Source: Seonamhaeicola maritimus (lineage in GTDB: Bacteria > Bacteroidota > Bacteroidia > Flavobacteriales > Flavobacteriaceae). Taken from it: a stretch of 64,000 nt of DNA. Every line of letters begins with the position of its first letter. The stretch's first letter is position 1. Location: contig NZ_VRKQ01000018.1 in the NCBI RefSeq assembly GCF_008056315.1, forward strand, positions 251,772 to 315,771, read 5' to 3'. Under the pieces are notes generated by a model. It was not told the origin of the DNA, made no database searches, and saw only the letters and a program-made list of their open reading frames with translations. Both the position numbers and the translations under genes were made by a program. Shown here one piece after another: positions 25,209 through 35,165 of this stretch.

Positions 25209-26561
25209 TTATTTCCTCTTGTTCCTTTTATTATAATTCTTATCACCTTTAGTTTTAGGTTTTTTATACTTTTTTGCAATTTTAAACTTATAAGAACCTC
25301 CTAGATTTTCTTTTTGGTTTTTTTCTTTCTTTTCGTGGAACGCTGGTCCGGGAGCATCTTCGTCTCTTCTTTTAGTAGGGTTATTTCGTTCTTTTATTTG
25401 CGGGCGTTCCTCTTCAATTAATTCCGATGAAATCTCAACCATTTCCGGTAATTCTAACAACGGAATTTTCATGTCCATTAAAGCTTCAATACCGTCAATA
25501 GCATCTTGTTCCTTCTCGGCAGAAAACACTAAAGATTCTCCTTTTCGCTCTGCACGACCCGTTCTACCAATGCGGTGCATATAATTTTCAGGATATAAAG
25601 GTGTATCAAAATTAACTACATGAGATACGTTGTCTATATCCAAACCACGAGCCATAACATCTGTTGCAATAAGAATACGGTTATGACCATCTCTAAATTG
25701 TTCAATACTTCTTAAACGATAGTTTTGCGTTTTATTAGAATGAATAACGCACAATTCTTCTTTGAAATTTTCATCTAATTTATCAAATAGCCTATCGGCC
25801 ATACGTTTGAAAGCCACAAAGATTAAAACCTTGTTGAAGGTTTCTGTGTCATTTAATAAGTGTTCCAACAGATTTACTTTTGTGTAAAAATTAGGTACAT
25901 TATACCTGATTTGAGAAATATTATCCAAGGGTGTTCCAGAAACAGCTACAGAGACACGTTCTGGATTTCTAAAAAAATCATTTATCAAAACATCCACATC
26001 TTCTGTCATAGTAGCTGAAAACATAATGCTTTGACGTCGGTCTGGAAGCAAATCAAATATATTTATCAATTGATGTCTAAACCCTAAATCAAGCATTACA
26101 TCAACCTCATCTATTACCAGTTTTTGAATTGATTTTAATTGTAACACCCTACTTAAAGCTAAATCATATAATCTGCCAGGAGTAGCAACTAAAATATCTA
26201 AACCTTCGGCAATAGCCTGTTTTTGAGTATTAATATTAGTGCCGCCATAAACTCCTAACACCCTGTTATTAATATATTTTGAAAGCTTTTCAATCTCATC
26301 AACAACTTGAACTACTAGTTCGCGCGTTGGAACCAAAACCAAAACTCTTGGGTTTTCCTGGGTAGAAAATGTTAAGTTTTTTAGAATAGGTAGCATATAA
26401 GCAAACGTTTTACCAGTACCTGTTTGGGCAATTCCTACAACGTCTCTACCAGAGCTTACTACATTAAAAGATTGTTCTTGAATTGGTGTAGGTGTTTCAA
26501 AACCCAAATCATCAAGAGCATTAAAAAGAGGAGTGTTTAAATTTAAATCTCTGAAAGTCAC
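25209..26561 (-). CDS. DEAD-box RNA helicase (RhlE-like), DEVD variant
   Basis: The 450-residue helicase has a Q motif (FETPTPIQEQS), Walker A AQTGTGKT, SAT motif and HRIGRTGRAERKG. Motif II is DEVD rather than DEAD. The C-terminus is a lysine-rich tail (KFKIAKKYKKPKTKG). I choose the GTG at 26561 (MTFRDLNLNTPLFNAL): the upstream TTG at 26582 overlaps the -7 box at 26580-26587, and the family normally begins with MTFxDLNL. It unwinds RNA in ribosome assembly, cold adaptation or mRNA decay. Confidence 0.9.
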   Translation of the reverse strand: MTFRDLNLNTPLFNALDDLGFETPTPIQEQSFNVVSSGRDVVGIAQTGTGKTFAYMLPILKNLTFSTQENPRVLVLVPTRELVVQVVDEIEKLSKYINNRVLGVYGGTNINTQKQAIAEGLDILVATPGRLYDLALSRVLQLKSIQKLVIDEVDVMLDLGFRHQLINIFDLLPDRRQSIMFSATMTEDVDVLINDFFRNPERVSVAVSGTPLDNISQIRYNVPNFYTKVNLLEHLLNDTETFNKVLIFVAFKRMADRLFDKLDENFKEELCVIHSNKTQNYRLRSIEQFRDGHNRILIATDVMARGLDIDNVSHVVNFDTPLYPENYMHRIGRTGRAERKGESLVFSAEKEQDAIDGIEALMDMKIPLLELPEMVEISSELIEEERPQIKERNNPTKRRDEDAPGPAFHEKKEKNQKENLGGSYKFKIAKKYKKPKTKGDKNYNKRNKRK

Positions 26562-26579
26562 ATTGTACAATTTAGTGGG

Positions 26580-26587
26580 CAAAGTTA
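26580..26587 (-). promoter_or_regulatory. -7 promoter box of the DEAD-box helicase
   Basis: The minus strand reads TAACTTTG, an exact match, about 18 nt before the GTG start. It also rules out the more upstream TTG start at 26582. Confidence 0.55.
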
Positions 26588-26598
26588 CGCTTATTATT

Positions 26599-27489
26599 TT
26601 AGTGTAGAAGCGTGTTGTTTATTTCTATAAAGTATCTTGCTTTAAACGTTTTGTAAGCATCAAGTTTTATAATTCCTTCTTTTGTTTTGAAATCTTGATT
26701 GGTGTTTTCGTTGTCTGCAATTCCAAGCCAGGGTTCAATACAAACATAGTCGCCATTAGGTTTCGCCCAAATACCCAAATAATTAAAATCTGGATATCTA
26801 AAAGATAAAATTTCACCATTTAGATTACTTTTTAAAGCGACCTTTCTAGATTTTAAATCTTTAAAAATAAGAGCATCTTCATTGAATAAATCACGTGTTA
26901 ACGGCAACTTATTTGTGTTGTTGAAAATAGGTTTTGTTTTAGATATTATTAATCCATTTTGTGTGTTTACCATGTGAGTTTTAGAATTTTCAACCTCACT
27001 AAACTCTAAAGTATAATCATCATATTTCTCATTTTCAAATACAGGGCACTTAAAAGCAGGGTGTCCACCTAAAGAAAAATAAATTGGGTTGTCATCAATG
27101 TTTTTAATGGTATGAAGAACTTCAATGGTGTTATCAATTAGTTTATACGAAATGTAAAACTCAAACATAAATGGATAACTCTTTAACAGTTCTTCATTAT
27201 GGATAAGTTTAAAAACAAGACAATCTTTGGTTTGCTTATTAAGGTTAATGTCTCTATTATGCCTAACAAAGCCATGTTTAGGTAGTTTAAAAACTTTATT
27301 CTCGAAAAAATAAGAGTCGTCTTTTAATGCTCCAATTATTGGGAATAAATTTGGTGCATAACCACTCCAAATATTTGGGTTACCATCCCACATAAAATCA
27401 GTGTTATGTTTAACCGAAGTTATTTTACAAAGCTCAGCTCCTATTTTTTTTACAGTAATTTTAAGTTTGTTGTTCTCTAAAGTGTACAT
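26599..27489 (-). CDS. Aldose 1-epimerase family protein (LacX-like)
   Basis: The 296-residue protein follows the galactose-mutarotase beta-sandwich pattern: MWDGNPNIWSGYAPNLFPIIGA, KHGFVR with the conserved histidine, the catalytic-type histidine in FSLGGHPAFKCP, and the glutamate in YVCIEPWLG. It probably interconverts sugar anomers in the cytoplasm. The LacX-like branch is poorly characterised and may act on sugar phosphates. Confidence 0.83.
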   Translation of the reverse strand: MYTLENNKLKITVKKIGAELCKITSVKHNTDFMWDGNPNIWSGYAPNLFPIIGALKDDSYFFENKVFKLPKHGFVRHNRDINLNKQTKDCLVFKLIHNEELLKSYPFMFEFYISYKLIDNTIEVLHTIKNIDDNPIYFSLGGHPAFKCPVFENEKYDDYTLEFSEVENSKTHMVNTQNGLIISKTKPIFNNTNKLPLTRDLFNEDALIFKDLKSRKVALKSNLNGEILSFRYPDFNYLGIWAKPNGDYVCIEPWLGIADNENTNQDFKTKEGIIKLDAYKTFKARYFIEINNTLLH

Positions 27490-27544
27490 TGGTTAATGTA
27501 TTTAAACTTGCAAGCAAAATTCTTAATTTTTTAACTATTCTAAG

Positions 27545-27552
27545 TAACTTTG
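27545..27552 (+). promoter_or_regulatory. -7 promoter box of pabB
   Basis: TAACTTTG lies 17 nt before the TTG start at 27570, leaving a leader of only about 13 nt. It supports the TTG as the start. Confidence 0.5.
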
Positions 27553-27569
27553 CGACTTAATCTTTTTTA

Positions 27570-28862
27570 TTGAGGACAAAAAGACTTTATACACCGGTAA
27601 ACTCTAAAGAATTTAAGAACCAAGTTTTGCATTGGGCGCAGCAGTTTGATGATGTTGTTTGGTTAGATTCTAACAATTACAATCAAGAGTATTCTAATTA
27701 TGAAGCTATATTGGCTGTAGATGCTTTTACAAGTATTCAAACAGACAGTATAAAGGCTTTTGATGATTTAAAGGAATATCAAAACACTACTAAAGATTGG
27801 GTTTTTGGTTATTTAACTTATGATTTAAAGAATGATGTTGAGGATTTAAGCTCCAATAATTATGACGGTTTGGGTTTTCCTGATTTATGTTTTTTTCAGC
27901 CTAAAAAAATATTTTTATTTAGTAAAGATGACGTTGAAATTCAGTATTTGAATTTTGTTGATGACGAACTTGAAGCAGATTTAATCGAAATTAAAGAATT
28001 CAGGCAGTCACCAAATAAGGAGGTACATAATGATATTAAAATTAAACTTCGTATCCATAAAGATGAGTATTTTAACAAGGTTGAAACCATGTTAAATCAT
28101 ATTCATCGGGGTGATGTATATGAAGCTAATTTTTGTCAGGAGTTTTATGCTGAAGACACTAAGATTAATCCATTAGAAACCTATTTTAAGCTTAATAAAA
28201 TCTCAAAACCACCTTTTGCTTCTTATCTTAAATTTCGTGATAAATATGTATTAAGCGCATCACCAGAACGCTATTTAAAAAAGCAAGGTAAAATAGTTAT
28301 TTCTCAACCTATAAAGGGAACTGCCAAACGTGCTAAAACTATTGAAGAAGATGAAAAGCTGATTTCAGAGTTGCTAAATGACGAGAAGGAGCGCAGTGAG
28401 AATATTATGATTGTAGATTTAGTGCGAAACGATTTGTCTAGAACTGCTATAAAAGGAAGTGTAAAAGTAGAAGAGCTTTGTAAAGTGTATACCCTTGAAC
28501 AAGTACATCAAATGATATCAACAGTAACTTCTAAGGTGGAGCCTCAAACAAATCCTGTAGATATTATTAAAAGTACTTTTCCAATGGGAAGTATGACAGG
28601 TGCTCCCAAAATATCTGCAATGCAAATCATTGAAAAACTTGAAGAGTCAAAACGCGGTGTTTATTCTGGAGCTATAGGATACTTCACACCTGAAGGTGAT
28701 TTTGATTTTAATGTTGTTATCAGAAGTATACTATACAATGCCTCAAAAAAATATGTGTCATATTCAGTTGGAGGGGCAATAACAGCCAAAAGTAGTCCTT
28801 TGAAGGAATATGAAGAATGCTTGGTAAAAGCCAAGGCAATGCGCGAGGTTCTTGAGAACTAA
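27570..28862 (+). CDS. pabB: Aminodeoxychorismate synthase component I (chorismate-binding enzyme)
   Basis: The 430-residue protein has the chorismate-binding fold: SASPERYLK, QPIKGTAKRAK, the SENIMIVDLVRNDLSR helix, STVTSKV, and PMGSMTGAPKISAMQII with the active-site GAPK loop. It converts chorismate with ammonia to aminodeoxychorismate for folate, the glutaminase PabA being encoded elsewhere. The start is TTG (27570), required because no ATG precedes the conserved region and the promoter box is 17 nt upstream. Anthranilate synthase is a less likely alternative. Confidence 0.87.
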   Translation: MRTKRLYTPVNSKEFKNQVLHWAQQFDDVVWLDSNNYNQEYSNYEAILAVDAFTSIQTDSIKAFDDLKEYQNTTKDWVFGYLTYDLKNDVEDLSSNNYDGLGFPDLCFFQPKKIFLFSKDDVEIQYLNFVDDELEADLIEIKEFRQSPNKEVHNDIKIKLRIHKDEYFNKVETMLNHIHRGDVYEANFCQEFYAEDTKINPLETYFKLNKISKPPFASYLKFRDKYVLSASPERYLKKQGKIVISQPIKGTAKRAKTIEEDEKLISELLNDEKERSENIMIVDLVRNDLSRTAIKGSVKVEELCKVYTLEQVHQMISTVTSKVEPQTNPVDIIKSTFPMGSMTGAPKISAMQIIEKLEESKRGVYSGAIGYFTPEGDFDFNVVIRSILYNASKKYVSYSVGGAITAKSSPLKEYEECLVKAKAMREVLEN

Positions 28863-29551
28863 ATTAGATGTTGTTTAAAATCTTCAATAGCTAATTCTAA
28901 AACACGCTCAACACGTTTTGATTCAATATTTTTAACTCTCGCAATTTCTTCAAACGATAATTTGCCAAACACAAATAAATCTACAATATCTGATACTCTT
29001 AGCGGTAACCATGTATAATATTTACCTAATAAATGTTTGTTACGCTTGGTAGAAATATCAGAAATTTCAAAAGCATTTTGAATGGATGTATTATTATCAT
29101 CATATACAAAAACAGGTTTTTCTTCATGGTCTTGGTGATATGAAATATCACTTAATTCTTCATTCATAATAAATTCAAAACCTTCATCTGCAGTAAACAC
29201 TTCCTTTAATCCCTCCAATTCATCTTCTAAAATAGTTTGAGTACTCATTGTGTTTTGATGAAAAGCTTCTTTTTTAAACAATTCGTCTAGATCGGTATTA
29301 ACTATTTTAAACAATTCAATTTTAATAATGGCAGGGTCAGCATCAATATTATATCCACGTTCATAAAATTTGGCAATTCCTTCATCTATAATATCATGTG
29401 ATTTATACATGTTTTTAGGAATTATTTTGGTGGATTCAGCTATGTATAACCGGTGTTTTACGTAGGCCTGTAAATGTTGTGTAGCTGAAACTACTTTCTG
29501 ATTGAATTTGTTTAAGGTATTTTTATCGGATAATTTATTGACATTACACAT
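28859..29551 (-). CDS. Divergent sigma-70-like protein
   Basis: The 230-residue protein ends in a region 4-like helix-turn-helix (VSDIVDLFVFGKLSFEEIARVKNI, then RVERVLELAIEDF). The N-terminal part has a DIIDEGIAKFYERGY helix that may be a worn region 2, followed by a long acidic insert. Flavobacterial proteins of this type are annotated as sigma-70-like. Promoter recognition is doubtful without a clear region 2. Its stop overlaps the pabB stop by 4 bp (convergent). Confidence 0.6.
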   Translation of the reverse strand: MCNVNKLSDKNTLNKFNQKVVSATQHLQAYVKHRLYIAESTKIIPKNMYKSHDIIDEGIAKFYERGYNIDADPAIIKIELFKIVNTDLDELFKKEAFHQNTMSTQTILEDELEGLKEVFTADEGFEFIMNEELSDISYHQDHEEKPVFVYDDNNTSIQNAFEISDISTKRNKHLLGKYYTWLPLRVSDIVDLFVFGKLSFEEIARVKNIESKRVERVLELAIEDFKQHLI

Positions 29552-29662
29552 AACTTAACAAGTTTAAAATTACCTTATTAAGGTAGAATAAAACATGAAG
29601 TTGTGATATGATTTTTGTCATATGAAAATTAGTAAAAGCTAAAAATTAACTATGCAAAGTTG

Positions 29663-29670
29663 TATCTTTG
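29663..29670 (+). promoter_or_regulatory. -7 promoter box of tilS, almost at the start codon
   Basis: TATCTTTG (exact TAnnTTTG) ends 4 nt before the tilS ATG (29675), so transcription would begin at or next to the start codon, predicting a leaderless mRNA. Confidence 0.5.
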
Positions 29671-29674
29671 AGTC

Positions 29675-30985
29675 ATGCTAGAACCTTTTAAAAACCATAT
29701 TCTTTATAATTTAAGCTTTCTCAACAACGCAAGACTTTTAATTGCCATTTCAGGTGGAGTTGATAGCGTTGTGTTAACGCATTTATGTTATCAACTTGGT
29801 TTAGATATTTCACTAGCTCATTGTAATTTTAATTTACGTGGAAAAGAAAGTGATGGTGATGAAGAATTTGTTGTTCAACTAGCTGATAATTTGGATATTG
29901 AAGCTTTTACGGAAAGTTTTAACACCGAAGGTTATGCCAGTGAAAATAAGATGTCTATTCAAATGGCGGCAAGAGAATTACGCTATTATTGGTTTGATGA
30001 ATTAGCGCAACAGTTGGGTTTTGATTATATACTGACCGCGCATCATGCCGACGATAATTTAGAAACTTTTTTAATTAATTTCTCAAGAGGAACTGGTTTA
30101 GATGGTTTAACTGGGATTCCGGAGGTAAACAACAAATTTGTACGGGCACTATTACCCTTCTCTAGGGAGAATGTGATTGATTATGCAAAGGCAAATAACT
30201 TAATATGGCGTGTAGATAGTAGCAATGCTTCTACAAAGTATTTAAGAAATAAATTGAGGCATGAGGTGATTCCAATTCTTAAGGAAATCAACCCTAGTTT
30301 ACTTCAGAGTTACCAAAGTACCATTAATAACTTAGGCGATGCTACTGATATAGTAGAGGACCATTTAGAGTTATTTTTTGAAGATGCTGTAGAAAGTATT
30401 GAAGACAATAAAATGACTTTTAATGTGTCTGAATTTAAAAAGCAGAATAACCCAAGAGCTTATTTATTTGAAACTTTTAAGGATTATGGTTTCACAGAGT
30501 GGAATGACGCCTTAAATCTACTGGATGCGCAATCTGGCAAGTATATTTTATCTAGTACACATAGATTGATTAAGCATCAGGATAGTTTATTGTTAAGTGA
30601 AATTGTTCCAGGAGAATTAATTGAAATTACTATTACGGATAGTAATCAGGAGGTTGAAACTCCTTTTGGTATATTATCCTTTTCAGAAGTAGATGAAATA
30701 CAGAATAATAGTATTACGGCAATTTATGTAGACAAGGCATTGTTAAAGTTTCCTCTATTAATTAGACAATGGAAGGTGGGAGATGTGTTTTTTCCTTTTG
30801 GAATGAAAGGAAAAAAGAAAGTGAGTAAGTATTTCAAAGATGAAAAACTTTCACTTTTAGATAAAGAAAGTACGCTGTTATTGTGTTCAGAAGACAATAT
30901 TGTTTGGGTTGTAAACCGAAGAGCAGATAATAGGTTTAGAGTAACCGAAGAAACCGAAGAGATTATTAAAGTTGAATTAAAATAA
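29675..30985 (+). CDS. tilS: tRNA(Ile)-lysidine synthase
   Basis: The 436-residue protein has the N-type ATP pyrophosphatase P-loop ISGGVDS (residues 25-31), the LAHCNFNLRGKESDGDEEFV segment, TAHHADDNLETFLINFSRGTG and, at the C-terminus, the tRNA-binding TilS domain. It attaches lysine to C34 of the CAU-anticodon tRNA(Ile), changing its reading to AUA. The gene is first in a close run with adenine deaminase (4-bp gap). Confidence 0.95.
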   Translation: MLEPFKNHILYNLSFLNNARLLIAISGGVDSVVLTHLCYQLGLDISLAHCNFNLRGKESDGDEEFVVQLADNLDIEAFTESFNTEGYASENKMSIQMAARELRYYWFDELAQQLGFDYILTAHHADDNLETFLINFSRGTGLDGLTGIPEVNNKFVRALLPFSRENVIDYAKANNLIWRVDSSNASTKYLRNKLRHEVIPILKEINPSLLQSYQSTINNLGDATDIVEDHLELFFEDAVESIEDNKMTFNVSEFKKQNNPRAYLFETFKDYGFTEWNDALNLLDAQSGKYILSSTHRLIKHQDSLLLSEIVPGELIEITITDSNQEVETPFGILSFSEVDEIQNNSITAIYVDKALLKFPLLIRQWKVGDVFFPFGMKGKKKVSKYFKDEKLSLLDKESTLLLCSEDNIVWVVNRRADNRFRVTEETEEIIKVELK

Positions 30986-30989
30986 GTAA

Positions 30990-32612
30990 TTGAGACTACA
31001 GGGCAACATTGTTGATATACATAATAAGCGCATTTTTAAGGGTGAAATAACTGTTGAAAATGACAAAATAATTGCTATTGAAGAAAAGGAGAATGACTCA
31101 GAGTACTTTATTATTCCTGGGTTTGTAGATGCTCACATACATATAGAAAGTTCTATGTTAGTTCCTAGTGAATTTGCAAAAATTGCGATTACACACGGAA
31201 CAGTGGCTACGGTGTCAGACCCACATGAAATTGCCAATGTTTGTGGATTAGAAGGTGTTAATTTCATGATAGAAAATGGAAAGAAAGTCCCTTTAAAATT
31301 CAATTTTGGGGCGCCTTCCTGCGTGCCAGCAACAACTTTTGAATCTGCAGGAGCTACTATCGACTCAAATGATATAAACGAACTTCTTGGAAACCCAGAT
31401 ATAAAGTACCTCACAGAAATGATGAACTATCCAGGAGTTATTTTTGATGATGATGAGGTTTTAAAAAAACTATCTTGGGCAAAAGCCCATAATAAACCTA
31501 TTGATGGTCATGCTCCTGGATTAATGGGAGATGATTTAACCAAATATATTTCAGCTGGAATTACAACAGATCATGAATGTTTTACTCATGAAGAAGCTTT
31601 AGAGAAACTTCAAAAAGGGATGAAAGTACTTATCCGAGAGGGAAGCGCTGCTAAGAATTTTGAAGCATTAATTGGATTGCTTCCAGAGCATTATGAAAAC
31701 ATGATGTTTTGTAGTGATGATAAACATCCAGACGATTTAATGTTAGGCCATATTAATGAGCTTTGTGCAAGAGCAGTTGCAAAAGGAATTGATGTTTTTA
31801 AGGTGCTGCAAGCGGCTTGTATTAATGCTGTTGACCATTATAATTTAGATGTGGGTCAATTGCGGGTTGGTGATTTTGCAGATTTTATTGTTGTTGAAGA
31901 TTTGGCAAATTTTAAAACCATTCAAACTTATATCAATGGAGATTTGGTATATGATGAGGGAGTGTCTTTAATTAATTCAGTTTCCTTCAAATCAATAAAT
32001 AATTTTAATTGTGAGTTAAAGCAAGTTTCAGATTTTAAGATTGAATCTTTATCAGAAAAAATTCGAGTTATTGAAGCGTTAGAAGGGCAATTAATTACTA
32101 ATGAGTTGGTTGCTAATTCAAAAACAGAAAATGGTAATCTAATCTCGAATATTGATGATGATATCCTAAAAATGACGGTTGTTAATCGTTACCAAAACCA
32201 AAAGCCAGCTTTAGCATTTATCAAAAATTTCGAATTGAAAGAAGGGGCTATTGCATCTTCAGTAGGTCATGATTCGCATAATATTATAGCAATCGGGGTG
32301 TCTGATGAAGCCATTTGTAAAGCCGTTAATTTAATCATTAAAAACAAAGGAGGTGTTTGTGCTGTTTCCAATTCAGAGGAAAAAATATTACCACTCCCAA
32401 TAGGTGGTATTATAAGTGATAAAAACGGGGAAGAAGTGGCAGAGTTATATCAAGAAATTGATGCTATGGCGAAGAAAATGGGGAGTAAATTACACGCTCC
32501 GTATATGACTTTATCCTTCATGGCACTTTTGGTAATCCCTTCATTGAAATTAAGCGACAAAGGTTTGTTTAACGGAACTGGCTTTAAGTTCACATCTTTA
32601 GAAGTTATTTAA
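30990..32612 (+). CDS. ade: Adenine deaminase
   Basis: The 540-residue amidohydrolase shows the metal-binding start [14 protein letters not shown], then [27 protein letters not shown] and [10 protein letters not shown], and ends with a C-terminal domain ([12 protein letters not shown]). It converts adenine to hypoxanthine and ammonia for purine salvage. The start codon is TTG at 30990, 4 bp after tilS. The family length is ~560-590, so this is a normal short member. Confidence 0.93.
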   Translation: MRLQGNIVDIHNKRIFKGEITVENDKIIAIEEKENDSEYFIIPGFVDAHIHIESSMLVPSEFAKIAITHGTVATVSDPHEIANVCGLEGVNFMIENGKKVPLKFNFGAPSCVPATTFESAGATIDSNDINELLGNPDIKYLTEMMNYPGVIFDDDEVLKKLSWAKAHNKPIDGHAPGLMGDDLTKYISAGITTDHECFTHEEALEKLQKGMKVLIREGSAAKNFEALIGLLPEHYENMMFCSDDKHPDDLMLGHINELCARAVAKGIDVFKVLQAACINAVDHYNLDVGQLRVGDFADFIVVEDLANFKTIQTYINGDLVYDEGVSLINSVSFKSINNFNCELKQVSDFKIESLSEKIRVIEALEGQLITNELVANSKTENGNLISNIDDDILKMTVVNRYQNQKPALAFIKNFELKEGAIASSVGHDSHNIIAIGVSDEAICKAVNLIIKNKGGVCAVSNSEEKILPLPIGGIISDKNGEEVAELYQEIDAMAKKMGSKLHAPYMTLSFMALLVIPSLKLSDKGLFNGTGFKFTSLEVI

Positions 32613-32614
32613 GA

Positions 32615-33577
32615 ATGCCGATAATAGAATCTACTTACAAGGCGCCTTTTTTATTTAGAAGTGGTTTTATTGCAACTGCCTATTCTGGTTTGTTCAGGAA
32701 GGTTAATGGTGTTGTTCATGAACGCGAGCGAATTTCGTTATCCGATGGCGATTTTCTAGATTTAGATTGGAGTTATTCTAAACCAAAAACAAATAAGCTT
32801 ATTGTTTTGCTTCATGGTTTAGAAGGTGATGCTCAAAGACCTTATATGATTGGGGCTGCTAAACTCTTTAATAAAAATGGTATTGATGCTCTAAGCGTGA
32901 ATTTTAGAGGCTGTAGTGGTGATGAAAATTTGAAATATAGAAGTTATCATTCTGGGGCAACTGAAGATTTAGAAGACATTATACAGCATATTATTTCTGT
33001 AAAAAATTATTCAGAAATCTATTTTCATGGTATCAGTTTAGGAGCAAATATGATACTCAAATATCTTGGTGAAAGGGATGATGTTCCTTCTGAAATTAAG
33101 GCTGCAGTGGCTGTTTCTGTGCCATGTGATTTGAATGGTTCAAGTAGGCAACTTCATAAAGTAGGTAACAGGCCATATGCCATTTGGTTTTTGTTTTACT
33201 TAAAAAATAGGCTGAAATCGAAAATTGAAAAGTTTCCAGGTAGTTTATCACAAGAACAACTAAAGAGCATCAAAACACTAAAAGATTTTGATAACATTTA
33301 TACCGCAAAGGCTCATGGATACAAAGATGCTTTTGATTATTATAAACAATGTAGTAGTTTACAATTTATTCCGAATATAAAAATCCCAACACTTATTATT
33401 AATGCACTAAATGACTCGTTTTTATCTCCAGAGTGTTATCCGGTTAAGGAAGCAAAAAACCAACCGAATATCTTTCTGGAAATGCCTAATCATGGTGGGC
33501 ATGTTGCCTTTATTGATAAAAAGAACGTGTATTACAATGAGCGTAGGGCGTTAGAGTTTGTGCAAGATTTAAATTAA
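32615..33577 (+). CDS. YheT-family alpha/beta hydrolase
   Basis: The 320-residue protein has the family markers: HGLEGDAQRPYM at the oxyanion region, VNFRGCSGDENL, the nucleophile elbow FHGISLGANM (Ser 141), the acid strand NALNDSFLSP and the final histidine in PNHGGHVAF. It is a cytoplasmic esterase-like protein of unknown substrate. It begins 2 bp after ade, so the two are cotranscribed. It overlaps the convergent lrp gene by 4 bp. Confidence 0.86.
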   Translation: MPIIESTYKAPFLFRSGFIATAYSGLFRKVNGVVHERERISLSDGDFLDLDWSYSKPKTNKLIVLLHGLEGDAQRPYMIGAAKLFNKNGIDALSVNFRGCSGDENLKYRSYHSGATEDLEDIIQHIISVKNYSEIYFHGISLGANMILKYLGERDDVPSEIKAAVAVSVPCDLNGSSRQLHKVGNRPYAIWFLFYLKNRLKSKIEKFPGSLSQEQLKSIKTLKDFDNIYTAKAHGYKDAFDYYKQCSSLQFIPNIKIPTLIINALNDSFLSPECYPVKEAKNQPNIFLEMPNHGGHVAFIDKKNVYYNERRALEFVQDLN

Positions 33578-34035
33578 ATATAAAACTCCGAAGAGTTTTT
33601 AATATCCTTCAAAACAAACGTACTGTTTAGAACTCCAATGTTTTCAATCTTAGACAGTTTATATTTTACAAAATTGTGATAATCTTCTAGCCCTTTGGTG
33701 TTTATTTTCAAAATGAAATCTACCTGACCTGCCATATGGTAACATTCCTGAACTTCATCTAAATTTTGAATTTGCTCTTCAAATTTTTCTATGAAAGCTT
33801 CACTATGGTAGCGCATAGAAACTTGACAAATAGTAGTCACCGAGCGTTCAAGAAGATTCTTATCAAGTATAGCTACATATTTTTTTATAAACCCTTGGTT
33901 TTCAAGTCGTCTAATACGCTCATAAACAGGAGAAACAGTTAAGTTTAAAGTTTTAGCAATCTCTTTAGCCGTTTTTTTAGAATCGTTTTGAAGAATTCTA
34001 AGAATGGTAATATCGGTTTCATCTAAATTTTCCAT
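33574..34035 (-). CDS. Lrp/AsnC family transcriptional regulator
   Basis: The 153-residue protein has an N-terminal helix-turn-helix (LDETDITILRILQNDSKKT, VSPVYERIRRLENQGFI) and a C-terminal RAM ligand-binding domain (VQECYHMAGQVDFILKI). It faces away from the tdh-kbl operon across a 171-bp gap, so it may sense an amino acid and control threonine breakdown. The palindrome at 34138-34155 is a candidate target. Confidence 0.92.
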   Translation of the reverse strand: MENLDETDITILRILQNDSKKTAKEIAKTLNLTVSPVYERIRRLENQGFIKKYVAILDKNLLERSVTTICQVSMRYHSEAFIEKFEEQIQNLDEVQECYHMAGQVDFILKINTKGLEDYHNFVKYKLSKIENIGVLNSTFVLKDIKNSSEFYI

Positions 34036-34137
34036 AAAAGCCTAAATAAAAATTATTGTTGAAATGCTTAAAGTTTAAATTTAAAAGTAAATATAACTGT
34101 AATAAATGTAATTTAAAACTATTATTACTTAATTAAT

Positions 34138-34155
34138 TTCAATATAGTAATTGAA
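34138..34155. promoter_or_regulatory. Possible operator in the lrp-tdh gap
   Basis: TTCAAT-ATAGTA-ATTGAA is a perfect 6+6+6 palindrome overlapping the -33 TTG (34151-34153) of the tdh promoter. A factor bound there would affect tdh transcription; the adjacent Lrp-like regulator is the natural candidate. Confidence 0.45.
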
Positions 34156-34177
34156 TGTGTTCTGTATGTTAACTTTG
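34151..34177 (+). promoter_or_regulatory. Promoter of tdh-kbl
   Basis: TTG (34151-34153), a 16-nt spacer (slightly short) and TAACTTTG (34170-34177), with the tdh ATG 29 nt further on. Confidence 0.55.
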
Positions 34178-34206
34178 GCAGTAACTAATGCTTTTGGTAT
34201 TGTGTT

Positions 34207-35148
34207 ATGATTTTAGTAATTGGAGCAAATGGACAGTTAGGAACCGTGCTTACTCAGGCACTAAGAGGTTCCTATGGAGCAGATAAAGTTGTTGCTTCTG
34301 ATATTATGAAAAGAGAATCCAACACAGGCCTTTTTGAAGTCATTGATGCCACTAATTTCAAAAGAATTGAAGAGGTGGTTAAGCAATATAAAGTCACAGA
34401 AATTTATCATTTGGCAGCAATATTGTCTGCAAACGCCGAATCAAATCGCATTAGAAGTTGGGAAATCAATACAAAAACATTGCTTAATGTATTGGAGGTT
34501 TCTAGATTGAATAAAGTTGAGAAAGTGTTTTACCCAAGTTCAATTGCTGTTTTTGGAAAGAATGCTCCAAGAATAAAAACGCCAAATAATGTTAGTTTAA
34601 ATCCTGAAACGGTTTACGGTATTAGTAAAGTTGATGGCGAAAATTGGGGGCAATATTACTATAATAAATATGATTTAGATGTTAGGTCAATCAGGTACCC
34701 TGGTGTTATAAGCTATCAATCTTTACCAGGAGGTGGTACCACAGATTATGCGGTTGATATTTACCATAAAGCTGTTTTGAATGAAAAATATTCCTGCTAT
34801 TTAACTAAGGATACTACGCTTCCTATGATTTTTATTGATGATGTGATTAGGGCGACCTTACAGCTAATGGAAGCTTCAAAAGAACAGATAAATATTAGAA
34901 CATCTTATAATGTTTCAGGTTTAAGCTTTTCACCTGAGGAAGTTGCAAAAGAGATTCGCAAAAGAATTTCTAATTTCGAAATAGAATATATACCAGATTT
35001 CAGACAAGAAATTGCAGCAAATTGGCCAGTGTCTATTGACGATTCTTGTGCGTACAATGATTGGGGTTGGCAATCTGAATATAATTTAAGTGATATTACT
35101 AAGGTAATGCTAAGTAAGTTGAGAAACCAATACAAAACATTAATTTAA
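34207..35148 (+). CDS. L-threonine 3-dehydrogenase, SDR type
   Basis: The 313-residue NAD-dependent short-chain dehydrogenase has the Rossmann motif GANGQLG (6-12) and the catalytic pair in [10 protein letters not shown] (Tyr 137, Lys 141), with SSIAVFG before it. It oxidises threonine to 2-amino-3-ketobutyrate. The role is supported by the next gene, kbl, 17 bp downstream, which uses that product. This is the epimerase-like Tdh rather than the zinc MDR type of E. coli. Confidence 0.88.
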   Translation: MILVIGANGQLGTVLTQALRGSYGADKVVASDIMKRESNTGLFEVIDATNFKRIEEVVKQYKVTEIYHLAAILSANAESNRIRSWEINTKTLLNVLEVSRLNKVEKVFYPSSIAVFGKNAPRIKTPNNVSLNPETVYGISKVDGENWGQYYYNKYDLDVRSIRYPGVISYQSLPGGGTTDYAVDIYHKAVLNEKYSCYLTKDTTLPMIFIDDVIRATLQLMEASKEQINIRTSYNVSGLSFSPEEVAKEIRKRISNFEIEYIPDFRQEIAANWPVSIDDSCAYNDWGWQSEYNLSDITKVMLSKLRNQYKTLI

Positions 35149-35165
35149 TTTTAATAATTGAGACC

